Positions 44,159-55,144 are shown, numbered from the stretch's first letter. The stretch is DNA of 64,000 bases from Candidatus Azobacteroides sp. (GCA_009787405.1 WRGA01000125.1:35109-99108); one strand, 5' to 3'. Notes: generated by a model not told the origin, from the sequence alone. Numbers and translations: made by a program.

Positions 44159-47100
44159 TTACCGCGATAAAGCAAACCTCATGGCAAATCCGAAATTCGT
44201 CGTGGTAATCGGATAAGACGTCGACGAAACCAACGGTTTATTCATTTGCCGGTCGAAAAATGCTCTGATGGTCAACGCCTTACTGAAATTATAATCGGCT
44301 GAAATTTTAATTAAAAAGCTTTCGGTACCACTCACCGCTTCCGAATAATTTTCTTCGACTTTATGAATAATCGACTCTATCCGGCTGTAAGAAATGTCGC
44401 CCCGCACATTCAAATCATGATTCACCGCTTTAGAATCTCTCATTTTCAGCACGTTGTTGAAGTTGATGATTTTATATCCGATACCCAGCACAATCTCGTT
44501 CTTCAATGCTTCGATCAATTGATTGGCCGACATATTCAGATTCAACGTGCGGGTATTCCGATACTCGCCCGTGCAACTGACATTATTTTTGAACGTGACG
44601 GTTATCCCCAGCAACGGAGCAAAAGATTCGGTAATGCTCACCGAAGCAATATCATACTGAAAAGACGGAACCGGTGATTTGGTCTGCACATCCGGCACGA
44701 ATCCGAGTTCGTTTCCTTCCTCAATTCCGATCCAGCTTTGATACGTTTGATAAGAACCCACGCTGTATGTACAGCGATAGGCATGATTCAACACCACCGA
44801 TTTCAACCGGTCTTTGATCCAACCGATCTGAGAAAGACCGTCATAACTGATCCGCCAGTTCGGCAACATACTCGCCAACGAAGGAAAAGCCGTCAGCTTA
44901 ATCGTATTCGGATCGCCTGTGGCATAGGCCGATAAAAAGGCTGGAATCAACACTTCAGGTGAATTTCTGTCGATTTTTCCGGTTGCTTCACTGTACGGAT
45001 TTCCGCTGTACCCGGGAAATCCGGTCGGATAAGCAATACCTGAATTATAGATGGCTTGAAGCCGGTCGGCAATAATATCCCGATTGACCAAAAATTGTCT
45101 GAAAGCCTTGGTTTCAAATCCTTCTTCCCTTTTCGGCATCCGGAATGCAGACTTCAAGGCAATGGTCGTCATCGTGAAATTTCCGCCTTTGGATTCCGGC
45201 ATCCCGTCATACATGTACTGCACTTGGGTATATTTACTGTCATTCCAGCGGGCATTCAAATCGATTTTCAATCCTCTGACCGGTTCGATCAAAGCCGTCG
45301 CCGAAAAATCTTTATTGACATTGGTCACGGCAGGATTGATATTGGTCGAATCCGTCGACAACCAACCTCTCCCGTACGCATCATGAATATAATCGTATCC
45401 GTCGACAAGCCCGAAAGCAAATTTCCAACCCGGAGCGGATCCGTTCGAATTACCCTGTCCGGTCCAATCGCCGATGTCCGGCAAAAATCCGGGAATCTGG
45501 GTCGAATTTGTTTCCTTGTAAGAGAGCGAAAATCTTCTGATCATCATCAATCCGCGGGCCGCATACTGAGCGGTTCTGTACCAGGATGATTCGCCGGGAT
45601 CAGGCCCTTCGACGATATTCACTTTCAATGAAATACTGTCGTGGTTTTGAATCCGGATGGTTTTATTGTCTAATCTTTTATATTTCAACGAATAAACCGT
45701 ATTGTCTTGCCGGTAAGCTTTCACCCGGATATTTTTCGTATTCAGGTTGTGCGTCACGACAACCGCCGAATCTTTAAGCAACTGTACCTGTGTATCGAAT
45801 TTCTTCTTGACGGGAGGACGTTTCGGCGGCTGATTTTTATTGGTTGTCCGCTGTTGAGAGGAGGAAGAGTTGAACTTCCGGTTTACCTCTTTCAAAAACG
45901 AAGACTTATTGTAAAGTCCTTCCAAATTGAAATTACCATCCAACTGATACGTCATTTCATTGGCAATCGTATTCCCCATAATGGTTTCATCATCAATGTA
46001 AGCGCCTTTGTCCCAGGTATATCGTGCATTATACTTGGCAGTGGAGCTGATCCAGTCCAATATCGGAATCACCCCGAAAGGCAGCGAATACGACGCATCA
46101 AACGTCTGTGCATACGACAACGGAGTTCCCATATCCCGTATACTTTGCCAAACGGCATCTTTCCATTCCCGGTATTCATCGGGATAAAGTTCTTTGTTCA
46201 CGACCACATTCGGTGTTTCAATCTTTGCCCTTGTCGTATTGTCGAATGAAAATTGCAAAGAACGGCTCAAATTCCACCGGATATTAAATCCTCTGTTCCA
46301 ATAAAATTCCTCTCTGAAAGCAATCGGCACATTTTCATAAGATCCTCCCGGATTACTCATATCCCGAAGCTGTATTTCGTAATAATTGCGCGTAATATCC
46401 GAAACAAAGCCAAAACTGTTGGGTACATAATTAAAATTCATCGCCTGAATCGGTTTGAAAAACGGCGACTTATTCTTGCTTTTCGCAAAAGGTTCCAATG
46501 GTTTCACCGCCGACGAATACGCATATGTCATGTTCAGCCGGTAATCTTTCGTCGTTTCCCAGGCCGTGGTCGGATCTTGCCGTCTGTTGATGTTTTGCGA
46601 GTATCCGAACGAAAAGTTGGACGGATCGTAAGGCATCGGATTTTTACTTTTTATATCGACTTTCACGCCGGATAAACTGAAGCTGCTGTTGGTGACTTTC
46701 TGCTGCGCAAAAGCTTTGATGGAATCTTTTTCGGTTTTATCGGCGGCGGCATCCAAGGCGTCTTTCAACAAAATATCGCCGTCCAACGGGTTATATTTCG
46801 GACTGTTTACCTGTTCGGAATACGAATAATAAAACGGCGCCGAGATTTTGGCCTGTTTCGGAAGGAAACGACCCAAGTTCAACGATGCGGCGATATTATA
46901 CATATGATAATCGTCCAGCCGCCTTTCGCTTACGCTTTCCTCTATCCCGCCGAATCCGGTTGTTTCGATTTGTCCGCCCAAATTCACGCTTCCCAAATCG
47001 GACAGCATCACATTTAAATTTCCTTTAGCCGCCCAACCGCCGCTTTCATTAAAATCGGTCAGCCGGAGTTCGTTTACCCATACTTCCACTGATTTGGCGC

Positions 47101-50100
47101 TATTGGAATTGTTACGGACTCCGATCATGATGGTTTTTATTTCCGATAAGGAAGGATTTCCCATCACCGTTATTTTATTCCGCGGATTATCGGAATCATA
47201 TTTATAATAAGGAGTATAAAAGGTTACTTTGGATCCTGCTTTTCTCTTTTCGGTATTCCGTTCGAGTTTGAGATCCGTGAATTTTTCAAAGAAAATATCC
47301 ACCATATTTTCGTTCGGCCAAACAGCCAGCCGGTCTGAAGGAATATCCGAATTATAATCAATACGCGGAGGGGTAAGATTCAACGGAACTTCATATTCAT
47401 AATAGTTGCTTTTATAATCGGATCCCATCCGGATAAATACCGCCACTTGCCCGTCAGTCAAAGGTTGAGTCGTTTCATTGATAAATTTTTCGGCATGGGC
47501 AAACATTTGCAACCGCTTGTACTGACGCATATCGAACCCGGTATTTCGATATACCGCACGCGCATCTCCGGCCGACAAATTTTCGAGCCGAAGCGACAAC
47601 GCTTGTTCATTGTTTTGCCGAAGTTGCGGCTGGCTCGGATCCAAAATCCGCGACACACCCGGAGGCAATATATAATTCACCGGACTTCTCGATCCGTTTT
47701 CTTCGATATTCACGGAAGAAACGGAAAGCGATGCGGTAGTCGACGGTTTCAGGTTCGGGTTATTCAAATCCTGTTCATATTTCCGCCATTCGCCGCGCAC
47801 AAACTCAAAGGTCCCGAAACGCAATATGGTCGTATCGGTAAATTGAGTCATAAACATCCGCATAAAACGGATTGATTTAAAATCGTTGATGGTACCTTGT
47901 TGGCCGGCATTATTTTGTTGAACCGGAATTTTAAACTGATACCAGCTTACCGTTGCTTCTTGTCCGTTTCTCAAACGAACCGTCGCGTCCCGTTTATCGA
48001 CAACATAATTTTTTCCGACCACTAACGAATCGGGACTGATTCCGACCCGATATTCATAAAAACGTTCGGACTCGCTCAAGGTCATATCTTCATTTATATC
48101 TTCAAAATCGGGAGCCGTGCGGGCAGCTGTAGACCAACCGAGCGAATTATCGTTTAAATTGACGGAATTTCCTTCGGTTCCGTTATACCATTTATAGCGT
48201 TCGAGAATGTTTTTTTGATCCAGGTCGTAATCTGCGCCGCGATAGTGGTGGTACAAATCACCCGAAGGGGAATTAAACGGAGAAAACGGATCTTGTTCCA
48301 TTTGAGCGACAACCGCCGGAGAAAGTCTCTGCCTTAAATTCTGTAAATATTGTGCATAAACGGGATACGTCTTTTCCTCTTCGGCTGACAATCCGTTGAG
48401 TCCGACATCCTGTATTTTAATATCCGCTTGAGCATCAAACGCATAAACCAACGCCTGACGTTTAGGAACATATCCCCAGATGGATTTGTCCAAAGTGGCG
48501 GTGTCGGCCGTAATTCCGTTCTCGTAAAATTTCTTTCCATCTTTCAACACATCTTCCGAAATATCTCCTAAATCGAAGAATAAATATCCGCCTTTGGAGT
48601 CCGGTTTGTAAATAAACGGATCCATCAGCCAAAACTCGATGTATTCAAAATTATTTTTCTCGAAGTCGGTATATGCAGATAAAATCTTCCGCATGATTCC
48701 GCCCCAACGAGTTTCGGGATACAATAAGAATCCGCTTTGAGGATCGACAGATGTCGCATCCAAGTTATACGGCCCGCGTTCTTTCGGATAATAGGCCAAA
48801 TTGAAAACGGGAATCGTCGTCGCTTCATTGTAAAGCGTCTGTCTGTCGGGGAAAAGTTCCGATTGGAAAACTTCTCTGACATAATGATTCGATAATTGAT
48901 TCAAATCATTTTTGATATGAGAAGGAGTAATGGAAGAATTCCGGTTGGTAAACATCTGATCGATGGTGTACCATGCCAACAACGCCCGGTTTTTCCCGTA
49001 TTGAATGCTGTCCGACAAATAATCTTTCCCGAAACGCAACGACGGCGTGGAAGCCAAGCTCCATTCGTAAGGACTCATCAAAGACCACCCGGTTTGAGTC
49101 GATTCAAAATCATCAATATATGAATAATCAATACCGCCGGCATGTCCGGGAAGCAATTGGGCAAATTCGGCGTTAAATGTGATTTGAGAAGGCTGTGTGG
49201 CCTCCACAAACGGCAATTTGTCGATCCAATTGGTCAACGTCTGCGATTTGGTACGGTAAGACATGTTCAATCCCCAAAGCGTATTGTTCACCGACTCGTC
49301 ACCCATCGTCACTTTCGTGGTCAACGGTTTTTCGCTCAAATTCATGATGGTGCCGCCGATGCTGAAATCTTCCGAGAAATCGTAACTCAAGTTCAATCCC
49401 AATAATGTTTTACGCTGCTGATTAAATAACGACTGGCTTTCATACGTCGCGTTGATCGGTGTTCCGGAACCTAAAATACTCTGATTGATGATGGTTACTT
49501 CCCCCATCACATAATTAACGGTATAGTCGGTTCCTTCCGTCAGTGTCACACCTCCGGCGGTAACCCTCACCGACCCGCGCGGAATATTCGTTCCGTTCAA
49601 CTGAATCACGTTGCTCGAACTCCCTTTGTATTCTCCTTGAAGTTTGAATTTATTTCGTTCGGCAATTTGTTTGGCAATCGTCATTGTCGAATCATACAAT
49701 TCCGGAAATACATATTTATCGGCGATGGCGTCATTATTGATTGCGTTACGTAATCCTTTTCCGAATGGTTGAGTCGACGGAAAAATAATACGTCCGTTTT
49801 GAGAAATAACGGTAAATCCTTCCACATAATCAAAAAAACCGTCAGGATTGGGATTTTGTTGCGTATCCAACCGGTCAAGTCCGGCAAGGCGGAGCCATAA
49901 GGTGTTCTTTTTGCCGTCGACCGTTTCAGGAATATAATTCAAGTATACGCCGGCGGTATCGCTCTGATACATGATGTTCATCGCAAAACGATCTTTTTGA
50001 ATCTGATAAGCGCCCAACGAGTAAATGTTTTTCATCATCAGCTTCCACGTAGGAAAAGACGGGGATAAATTCGTATTTTTCACCAATTTCAAGAAAAGGG

Positions 50101-51622
50101 CGTTTTGAGGAGCAATGTTATCGGACGAAAATTCACCGACTTGATAAACTTTTCCGGCATAGGTGTATTCATACGCTACGGCAAGTACTTCATCAGGCTG
50201 TAATGCGGCATTCAACGAAATATATCCCAACTGATTGTTGATGGTATACTCCGATTCGGTCAGTTTCCTTGCATTTTCTATTTTTTCATAATCCCGGCCG
50301 GAAACCATTTGATCCGGATAAACAGAGGTAAAGATTTGTGTTACCTGACTGATGTCCCGTAACCCCGCATTATTGACCATTGCTGCGTATAAATCATTGG
50401 ATTCATTTACCGGTTGCGAACCGAATCCGATAGAAGGACTCCATATCGAATTAGAAATACTGTCATGTTCGGCCAAGTCGGCAAAAGCCACGATGTTTCG
50501 CGGCTGATCAAAATTAGAGCGTTTATTGGTTACCCAAACCTCGATTCGTTTAATCTGCATCCCCGACTCAATTTTCGGAAGCTTCTTGATCCAACTGTCA
50601 TAATTTGCATAAAAAAATTGGGAAAGAAAAAAGTGCCGGTTTTCGTCGTAGTCGGTGACATTGATTTCATACGGAGTCATTTGGGCGCCGCGATCCATTT
50701 TTACGGATTGCGATTGAGACTGCTGTTGAGAAGCCAATGCACTGACTTTCAATTTTCCGAATTGCAAATCGGCCTTGATTCCGAACAAAGCCGCCCCGCC
50801 TTTCACCAATGAGTTGGTGGTGGTCATGCTGACATTTCCGGCTTCCAAATGCTTGATGATTTCATCCTCTTTCCCGTCGTATTTCAATTTGATTTGTTGT
50901 TGGTCGAAATCAAATGTGGCGTCGGTATTGTAATTCATCCCGAAATTCAATTTATCGCCGACGGTGGCATTGACATTCATTTGAACGACCTCGTCAAATT
51001 TGAAATTCGTGCGGCTCCTGTTTTTTTGAGCAGCCGTCGGATTATCCAAATTCCGGTGTTGAAATCCGAACGATATTTCCGCAAAACCCTGTGTTTTAAC
51101 TTGTACGCCACCCGGCCCGAACAGTTTGTCCAACGGCCCCAACTCGAATGACATATCCGTAATCGAAAAAGGTGTTTTTCTTTTTTTACTCGCGTCGGGA
51201 GAAGACTCTTCATCACGGCTGCGCCAATAATCGCGCATCGACTCCCGCAAACTGTATTCCTGATATTCATCGGGAGTAAGCATAAACGGCGTTCCGACTT
51301 CCATATCCCCCACTTTGGTACGCATGATGTAATTTCCCGACGCCGGATCATATTCGATGACTGTTTTTATATTTTCGGGATTTTCCAGATCGACGGGATG
51401 CGTTTGGTTCAAATCTTCATACGACTCGATGGTCGGTTTGGTCACCGGATAACGCATTTTCACCGTATCCTTGGGAGCAGGAGAAGGCGGCGGTTGTAAT
51501 TCTCCGGGAGCGGGAATAAAAGCCGCTTCCCCAAACATTGCCGGAGTACCTGCAAATGCAGAATAAATAATCCCGCAAATGCACGCTATTATAACCGATA
51601 TGAATAGATTCTGTTTTCTCAA
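44159..51622 (-). CDS. sprA: Type IX secretion translocon protein SprA/Sov
   Basis: 2487 aa; 'GFAEISFGFQHRNLDNPTAAQKNRSRTNFKFDEVVQMNVNATVGDKLNFGMNYNTDATFDFDQQQIKLKYDGKEDEIIKHLEAGNVSM' typical of SprA; adjacent to ruvA. Confidence 0.95.
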   Translation of the reverse strand: MRKQNLFISVIIACICGIIYSAFAGTPAMFGEAAFIPAPGELQPPPSPAPKDTVKMRYPVTKPTIESYEDLNQTHPVDLENPENIKTVIEYDPASGNYIMRTKVGDMEVGTPFMLTPDEYQEYSLRESMRDYWRSRDEESSPDASKKRKTPFSITDMSFELGPLDKLFGPGGVQVKTQGFAEISFGFQHRNLDNPTAAQKNRSRTNFKFDEVVQMNVNATVGDKLNFGMNYNTDATFDFDQQQIKLKYDGKEDEIIKHLEAGNVSMTTTNSLVKGGAALFGIKADLQFGKLKVSALASQQQSQSQSVKMDRGAQMTPYEINVTDYDENRHFFLSQFFYANYDSWIKKLPKIESGMQIKRIEVWVTNKRSNFDQPRNIVAFADLAEHDSISNSIWSPSIGFGSQPVNESNDLYAAMVNNAGLRDISQVTQIFTSVYPDQMVSGRDYEKIENARKLTESEYTINNQLGYISLNAALQPDEVLAVAYEYTYAGKVYQVGEFSSDNIAPQNALFLKLVKNTNLSPSFPTWKLMMKNIYSLGAYQIQKDRFAMNIMYQSDTAGVYLNYIPETVDGKKNTLWLRLAGLDRLDTQQNPNPDGFFDYVEGFTVISQNGRIIFPSTQPFGKGLRNAINNDAIADKYVFPELYDSTMTIAKQIAERNKFKLQGEYKGSSSNVIQLNGTNIPRGSVRVTAGGVTLTEGTDYTVNYVMGEVTIINQSILGSGTPINATYESQSLFNQQRKTLLGLNLSYDFSEDFSIGGTIMNLSEKPLTTKVTMGDESVNNTLWGLNMSYRTKSQTLTNWIDKLPFVEATQPSQITFNAEFAQLLPGHAGGIDYSYIDDFESTQTGWSLMSPYEWSLASTPSLRFGKDYLSDSIQYGKNRALLAWYTIDQMFTNRNSSITPSHIKNDLNQLSNHYVREVFQSELFPDRQTLYNEATTIPVFNLAYYPKERGPYNLDATSVDPQSGFLLYPETRWGGIMRKILSAYTDFEKNNFEYIEFWLMDPFIYKPDSKGGYLFFDLGDISEDVLKDGKKFYENGITADTATLDKSIWGYVPKRQALVYAFDAQADIKIQDVGLNGLSAEEEKTYPVYAQYLQNLRQRLSPAVVAQMEQDPFSPFNSPSGDLYHHYRGADYDLDQKNILERYKWYNGTEGNSVNLNDNSLGWSTAARTAPDFEDINEDMTLSESERFYEYRVGISPDSLVVGKNYVVDKRDATVRLRNGQEATVSWYQFKIPVQQNNAGQQGTINDFKSIRFMRMFMTQFTDTTILRFGTFEFVRGEWRKYEQDLNNPNLKPSTTASLSVSSVNIEENGSRSPVNYILPPGVSRILDPSQPQLRQNNEQALSLRLENLSAGDARAVYRNTGFDMRQYKRLQMFAHAEKFINETTQPLTDGQVAVFIRMGSDYKSNYYEYEVPLNLTPPRIDYNSDIPSDRLAVWPNENMVDIFFEKFTDLKLERNTEKRKAGSKVTFYTPYYKYDSDNPRNKITVMGNPSLSEIKTIMIGVRNNSNSAKSVEVWVNELRLTDFNESGGWAAKGNLNVMLSDLGSVNLGGQIETTGFGGIEESVSERRLDDYHMYNIAASLNLGRFLPKQAKISAPFYYSYSEQVNSPKYNPLDGDILLKDALDAAADKTEKDSIKAFAQQKVTNSSFSLSGVKVDIKSKNPMPYDPSNFSFGYSQNINRRQDPTTAWETTKDYRLNMTYAYSSAVKPLEPFAKSKNKSPFFKPIQAMNFNYVPNSFGFVSDITRNYYEIQLRDMSNPGGSYENVPIAFREEFYWNRGFNIRWNLSRSLQFSFDNTTRAKIETPNVVVNKELYPDEYREWKDAVWQSIRDMGTPLSYAQTFDASYSLPFGVIPILDWISSTAKYNARYTWDKGAYIDDETIMGNTIANEMTYQLDGNFNLEGLYNKSSFLKEVNRKFNSSSSQQRTTNKNQPPKRPPVKKKFDTQVQLLKDSAVVVTHNLNTKNIRVKAYRQDNTVYSLKYKRLDNKTIRIQNHDSISLKVNIVEGPDPGESSWYRTAQYAARGLMMIRRFSLSYKETNSTQIPGFLPDIGDWTGQGNSNGSAPGWKFAFGLVDGYDYIHDAYGRGWLSTDSTNINPAVTNVNKDFSATALIEPVRGLKIDLNARWNDSKYTQVQYMYDGMPESKGGNFTMTTIALKSAFRMPKREEGFETKAFRQFLVNRDIIADRLQAIYNSGIAYPTGFPGYSGNPYSEATGKIDRNSPEVLIPAFLSAYATGDPNTIKLTAFPSLASMLPNWRISYDGLSQIGWIKDRLKSVVLNHAYRCTYSVGSYQTYQSWIGIEEGNELGFVPDVQTKSPVPSFQYDIASVSITESFAPLLGITVTFKNNVSCTGEYRNTRTLNLNMSANQLIEALKNEIVLGIGYKIINFNNVLKMRDSKAVNHDLNVRGDISYSRIESIIHKVEENYSEAVSGTESFLIKISADYNFSKALTIRAFFDRQMNKPLVSSTSYPITTTNFGFAMRFALSR

Positions 51623-51640
51623 AGCAACAACCGAACTCTT

Positions 51641-52225
51641 TTATAATATTTTCAATGCATTTTTGATGACTTGCTCCACCGTCAGCCGGGGCATCTCCTT
51701 CAATATTTTGGCAATTACTTTTTGAGAGGAAGCCTGAGTAAAACCAAGCATCACCAAGGCTGCCAACGCTTCTTCCGCCACTTGATTGTTTTGGGAAAGC
51801 AGCAAATCGGAAGAGATGGTGTCCGGACAATTGACTTTATCTTTCAAATCAACGATGATTCGCTGGGCTGTTTTGGCGCCGATTCCTTTTACGGCTTTCA
51901 AGACATTCAAATTTTCGGAAACAATGGCCGATTCAATTTCATTCACCGTAAGCGACGACAAAATCATCCGTGCCGTACTTGCACCCACTCCCGAAACACT
52001 GATCAACTGCATAAATAAATTCCGTTCGTGTTTGCCTTCGAATCCGAACAATGTAAACGCATCTTCTCTGACAGCCTCATAGACATATAATTTACATTCT
52101 TTTTTTCCGGAAATGGCAGTATAAGTGTTCAATGAAATATGTAAAAAATAACCGATGCCGCTGTTCTCAATCACCGCACCGGCCGGAGTAAGCTCAACAA
52201 CTTCACCCTTAATATACTCTATCAC
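51641..52225 (-). CDS. ruvA: Holliday junction branch migration protein RuvA
   Basis: 'MIEYIKGEVVELTPAGAVIENSGIGYFLHIS', 'LISVSGVGASTARMILS', 'VKGIGAKTAQRIIVDLKDKV'. Confidence 0.94.
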   Translation of the reverse strand: MIEYIKGEVVELTPAGAVIENSGIGYFLHISLNTYTAISGKKECKLYVYEAVREDAFTLFGFEGKHERNLFMQLISVSGVGASTARMILSSLTVNEIESAIVSENLNVLKAVKGIGAKTAQRIIVDLKDKVNCPDTISSDLLLSQNNQVAEEALAALVMLGFTQASSQKVIAKILKEMPRLTVEQVIKNALKIL

Positions 52226-52374
52226 AAGCTTCTATTATTAAATTAAATTTACTTTGACTCGCAAAAATAAATAATTCAATCGACAATCAGCGCATATTAA
52301 GACCCGCATGTTTCTAAAAACGGTATTTTTTTCAAAAACGTACATTTTTCAAGTTAAAAATTAAATATCAATGC

Positions 52375-53424
52375 TCAATTCTTTATTTTATCGGGTATCG
52401 TTATTTCACCGACCAAAGAACAGTCCATGTATTGGCGCACCTGTATCGGAGTCATATTGCGGCCCAGCAAAAACATCAATTTGGTTACGGCAGCCTCCGT
52501 CGTGCTGTCGTATCCGCTGACTACACCGGCTTCCGATAACCGCTGTCCTGTTTCATAACGTTGCATTTCCACACTGCCGGACGCACATTGAGACACATTG
52601 ACGATCACAATGCCCCGATTGACGGCGTTTTTCAACAGCTTCAAAAACCAGGTTTTGGTGGGAGCATTTCCCGATCCGAATGTTTCCATGACCACCGCTT
52701 TTAAATCGGGAATGTCGAGTATGGCTTTCACCGTTTCCCGGGTAATTCCGGGAAACAGTTTCAGCACCACGACATGACGATCCGGCAGAAAATGTGGGTT
52801 GAGCGGTTTTCTTTCCGGCGGACGAATCAATGCCGAATTGTACTGAATATGAATGCCGGCACGGGCCAATACCGGATAATTGAACGACCGAAAAGCATTG
52901 AAATAATCAGCATTTATTTTCGTCGTCCTGTTGGCTCGCATCAAATGATTTTCGAAAAAGATGCACACTTCCGGAACAACCGGCAATCCGTTTTCTTTGG
53001 CTGCGGCAATTTCAAGGGCGGTCATCAGATTTTCCTTTCCGTCTGTCCGGAGCATTCCGATAGGCAGCTGAGAACCCGTAAAAATAACCGGTTTCGATAA
53101 ATTTTCAAGCATAAAACTCAATGCCGACGCGGTATAAGCCATGGTATCCGTTCCGTGCAAGACGACAAAACCGTCGTATTTGTAATAATTATCAGAAATG
53201 ATGCTGACCAATTCGCACCAGTCTTCGGGTGTAATTTCGGAAGAATCGCACGGCGGCGAAAACTGTACGGTCGAAATTTTATAATTGAACCGCTTCAATT
53301 CAGGTACATTTTTTTCCAATTGATTAAAATTGAATGTCTCGAGAACTCCCGTTTCCGGATTCTCGACCATTCCGATGGTTCCTCCCGTATAAATCAACAA
53401 TATGGATGTTTCGCTTATGTTCAT
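52375..53424 (-). CDS. Type I L-asparaginase
   Basis: 'ILLIYTGGTIGMVENPETG', 'FVVLHGTDTMAYTASALSFML'. Confidence 0.93.
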   Translation of the reverse strand: MNISETSILLIYTGGTIGMVENPETGVLETFNFNQLEKNVPELKRFNYKISTVQFSPPCDSSEITPEDWCELVSIISDNYYKYDGFVVLHGTDTMAYTASALSFMLENLSKPVIFTGSQLPIGMLRTDGKENLMTALEIAAAKENGLPVVPEVCIFFENHLMRANRTTKINADYFNAFRSFNYPVLARAGIHIQYNSALIRPPERKPLNPHFLPDRHVVVLKLFPGITRETVKAILDIPDLKAVVMETFGSGNAPTKTWFLKLLKNAVNRGIVIVNVSQCASGSVEMQRYETGQRLSEAGVVSGYDSTTEAAVTKLMFLLGRNMTPIQVRQYMDCSLVGEITIPDKIKN

Positions 53425-54557
53425 ACGCGATTCCTGATTGAATTAAAAATGACTTGTGCCGCTTTACGCGCCGCACCGGGAGGGCCGAGTTTCCGGATCA
53501 CTTCCTCGTAACCATCGAGCATTTTTTTCCGGAACGGTTCATTTTCGATGATATTTGAAAGTTCCCGGCGAAGATTTTCGGTGGTGAGCAGATGTGCCGG
53601 AAGCTCCTTGACCACTTCCCGACCCGCAATCAAATTCACCAAAGAAATAAATTCGACATGCAAAATTGCTCTGAGCAGTAAATAAGTCAATTTTCCGCCG
53701 CCTGTATAATAACAAACAACTTGGGGAACTTTCAACAACGCTGTTTCCAGCGTGGCCGTTCCGGATGTCACCAAAGCTGCATCCGCCTGTTGAATCAGCC
53801 GGTACGTTTGCCCGAAAACAACGGGAGTATCCCGAATATCTTTCACTGTTTGATAAAATTCGGGAGCAATGCCCGGCGCTCCCGCAATGACCGGCCGATA
53901 CCCGGCAAAACTTCCGGCCGATTCCAACATGACGGGAAGATTCTTGGAAATTTCATGTTTCCGGCTGCCGGGCAACAACGCAATAATCGGTTTATCCGCC
54001 AACCGGTTTTCGGCAATATAATGCCCGAATGTTTCATTTTTATACTCCCTTTCCGCAATCTCGTCAACCGTCGGATTTCCCACATAATCAACCACATAAT
54101 CACGCTTTTTGTAAAAATCCGTTTCAAACGGGAGAATACACAACATGTTATCCACATATTTCTTAATGCTTTTAATGCGGTATTCTTTCCACGCCCATAT
54201 TTTGGGAGAAATATAATAATGTACCGGTAAATGCAAAACGGTCTTTACATACTTCGCCATTTTTAAATTGAAGCCGGGATAATCGATCAGAATAACCACG
54301 TCGGGCATATACTTTTTAATGTCCTCTTTGCACCGGCTCATGTTCTTGAAAATCGTCCGAAGATTCATCAAAACAGGAATAAAACCCATGAACGCCGTAT
54401 CTTTGTAATGGTTCACCAAGGTACCGCCTTGCGCCGCCATCAAATCACCTCCGAAAAAACGGAAATCGACATTCCGGTCGATCTCTTTCAATGCCGCCAT
54501 CAAGCGTGATGCATGCAAATCTCCGGATGCTTCGCCGGCTATCAAATAATAACGCAT
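53421..54557 (-). CDS. lpxB: Lipid-A-disaccharide synthase
   Basis: 'YYLIAGEASGDLHASRLM', 'RFFGGDLMAAQGG', 'ALLPGSRKHEI'; 4-nt overlap with the asparaginase gene. Confidence 0.94.
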   Translation of the reverse strand: MRYYLIAGEASGDLHASRLMAALKEIDRNVDFRFFGGDLMAAQGGTLVNHYKDTAFMGFIPVLMNLRTIFKNMSRCKEDIKKYMPDVVILIDYPGFNLKMAKYVKTVLHLPVHYYISPKIWAWKEYRIKSIKKYVDNMLCILPFETDFYKKRDYVVDYVGNPTVDEIAEREYKNETFGHYIAENRLADKPIIALLPGSRKHEISKNLPVMLESAGSFAGYRPVIAGAPGIAPEFYQTVKDIRDTPVVFGQTYRLIQQADAALVTSGTATLETALLKVPQVVCYYTGGGKLTYLLLRAILHVEFISLVNLIAGREVVKELPAHLLTTENLRRELSNIIENEPFRKKMLDGYEEVIRKLGPPGAARKAAQVIFNSIRNRV

Positions 54558-54727
54558 GTTAATTTACGATTGGACAAATTACAAATTAAAATTTTCTGCA
54601 CCGATTATCCGGAACCGGGAGTATTTATTGCATAATGTATTTCCGGGATTCGCACAAAACAAAAACACAAAGGTACGAAGAAGTTCTTTATCCCTTTGTG
54701 TTTTCCCGGATGAACGCTACAAGATTA

Positions 54728-54860
54728 TAAGTAACCGGCAGAATTTAATTTAAATTATTTCAACCGCAAAAATGCAAAGACAAAAAGTCGCAAAGAATTT
54801 AAACTTTGCGTCTTTACGACTTGATGTTTAAAATATAAATTATTTTTTGCGACATACTTA
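54728..54860 (+). repeat. Dispersed palindromic intergenic element, copy D
   Basis: TAAGTAACCGGCAGAATTTAATTTAAATTATTTCAACCGCAAAAATGCAAAGACAAAAAGTCGCAAAGAATTTAAACTTTGCGTCTTTACGACTTGATGTTTAAAATATAAATTATTTTTTGCGACATACTTA. Confidence 0.85.
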
Positions 54861-54871
54861 TCCAAAAAACG

Positions 54872-54905
54872 ACATATGTGTCTATGATAGCGGTTTTTCG
54901 CCCCG
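54872..54905 (+). repeat. Left imperfect direct repeat flanking the GNAT module
   Basis: ACATATGTGTCTATGATAGCGGTTTTTCGCCCCG vs right copy GCATATGCATCTATGACAGTGGTTTTCACTCCCT. Confidence 0.55.
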
Positions 54906-54920
54906 AAAAGCTCTTCGGCA

Positions 54921-54952
54921 TATTGAGTTGCCCGGAATTTTTCGTATCTTTA
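54921..54952 (+). promoter_or_regulatory. Promoter of the small ORF / GNAT operon
   Basis: TATTG-N19-TATCTTTA, ~30 nt upstream of ATG at 54983. Confidence 0.55.
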
Positions 54953-54982
54953 CGAAGTTAAAATTAAAAAACGAAGGACATT

Positions 54983-55144
54983 ATGGCATTAGAAATAAAA
55001 TCGCCTCCTGTGTTAAAGGGGCAAGCAGCCCGTGACTTTTATAAAAGGTGGGCGCAAGCAACTGAAAGCAAAAGCAAAGAAGAAGCGCAGGAAAGCATGC
55101 GTCGATGGCGGGCTTTTTTTGCTAAACAAAAACAATCTTTATAA
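54983..55144 (+). CDS. 53-aa putative antitoxin (absent from the supplied ORF track because <60 aa)
   Basis: MALEIKSPPVLKGQAARDFYKRWAQATESKSKEEAQESMRRWRAFFAKQKQSL; stop TAA overlaps the ATG of the GNAT gene (TAATG). Confidence 0.7.
   Translation: MALEIKSPPVLKGQAARDFYKRWAQATESKSKEEAQESMRRWRAFFAKQKQSL

Noticed and set aside
45056-46675. Several plus-strand ORFs of 100-180 aa opposite sprA
   Set aside because: Antisense to a continuous 2487-aa SprA frame; no start context or family motif
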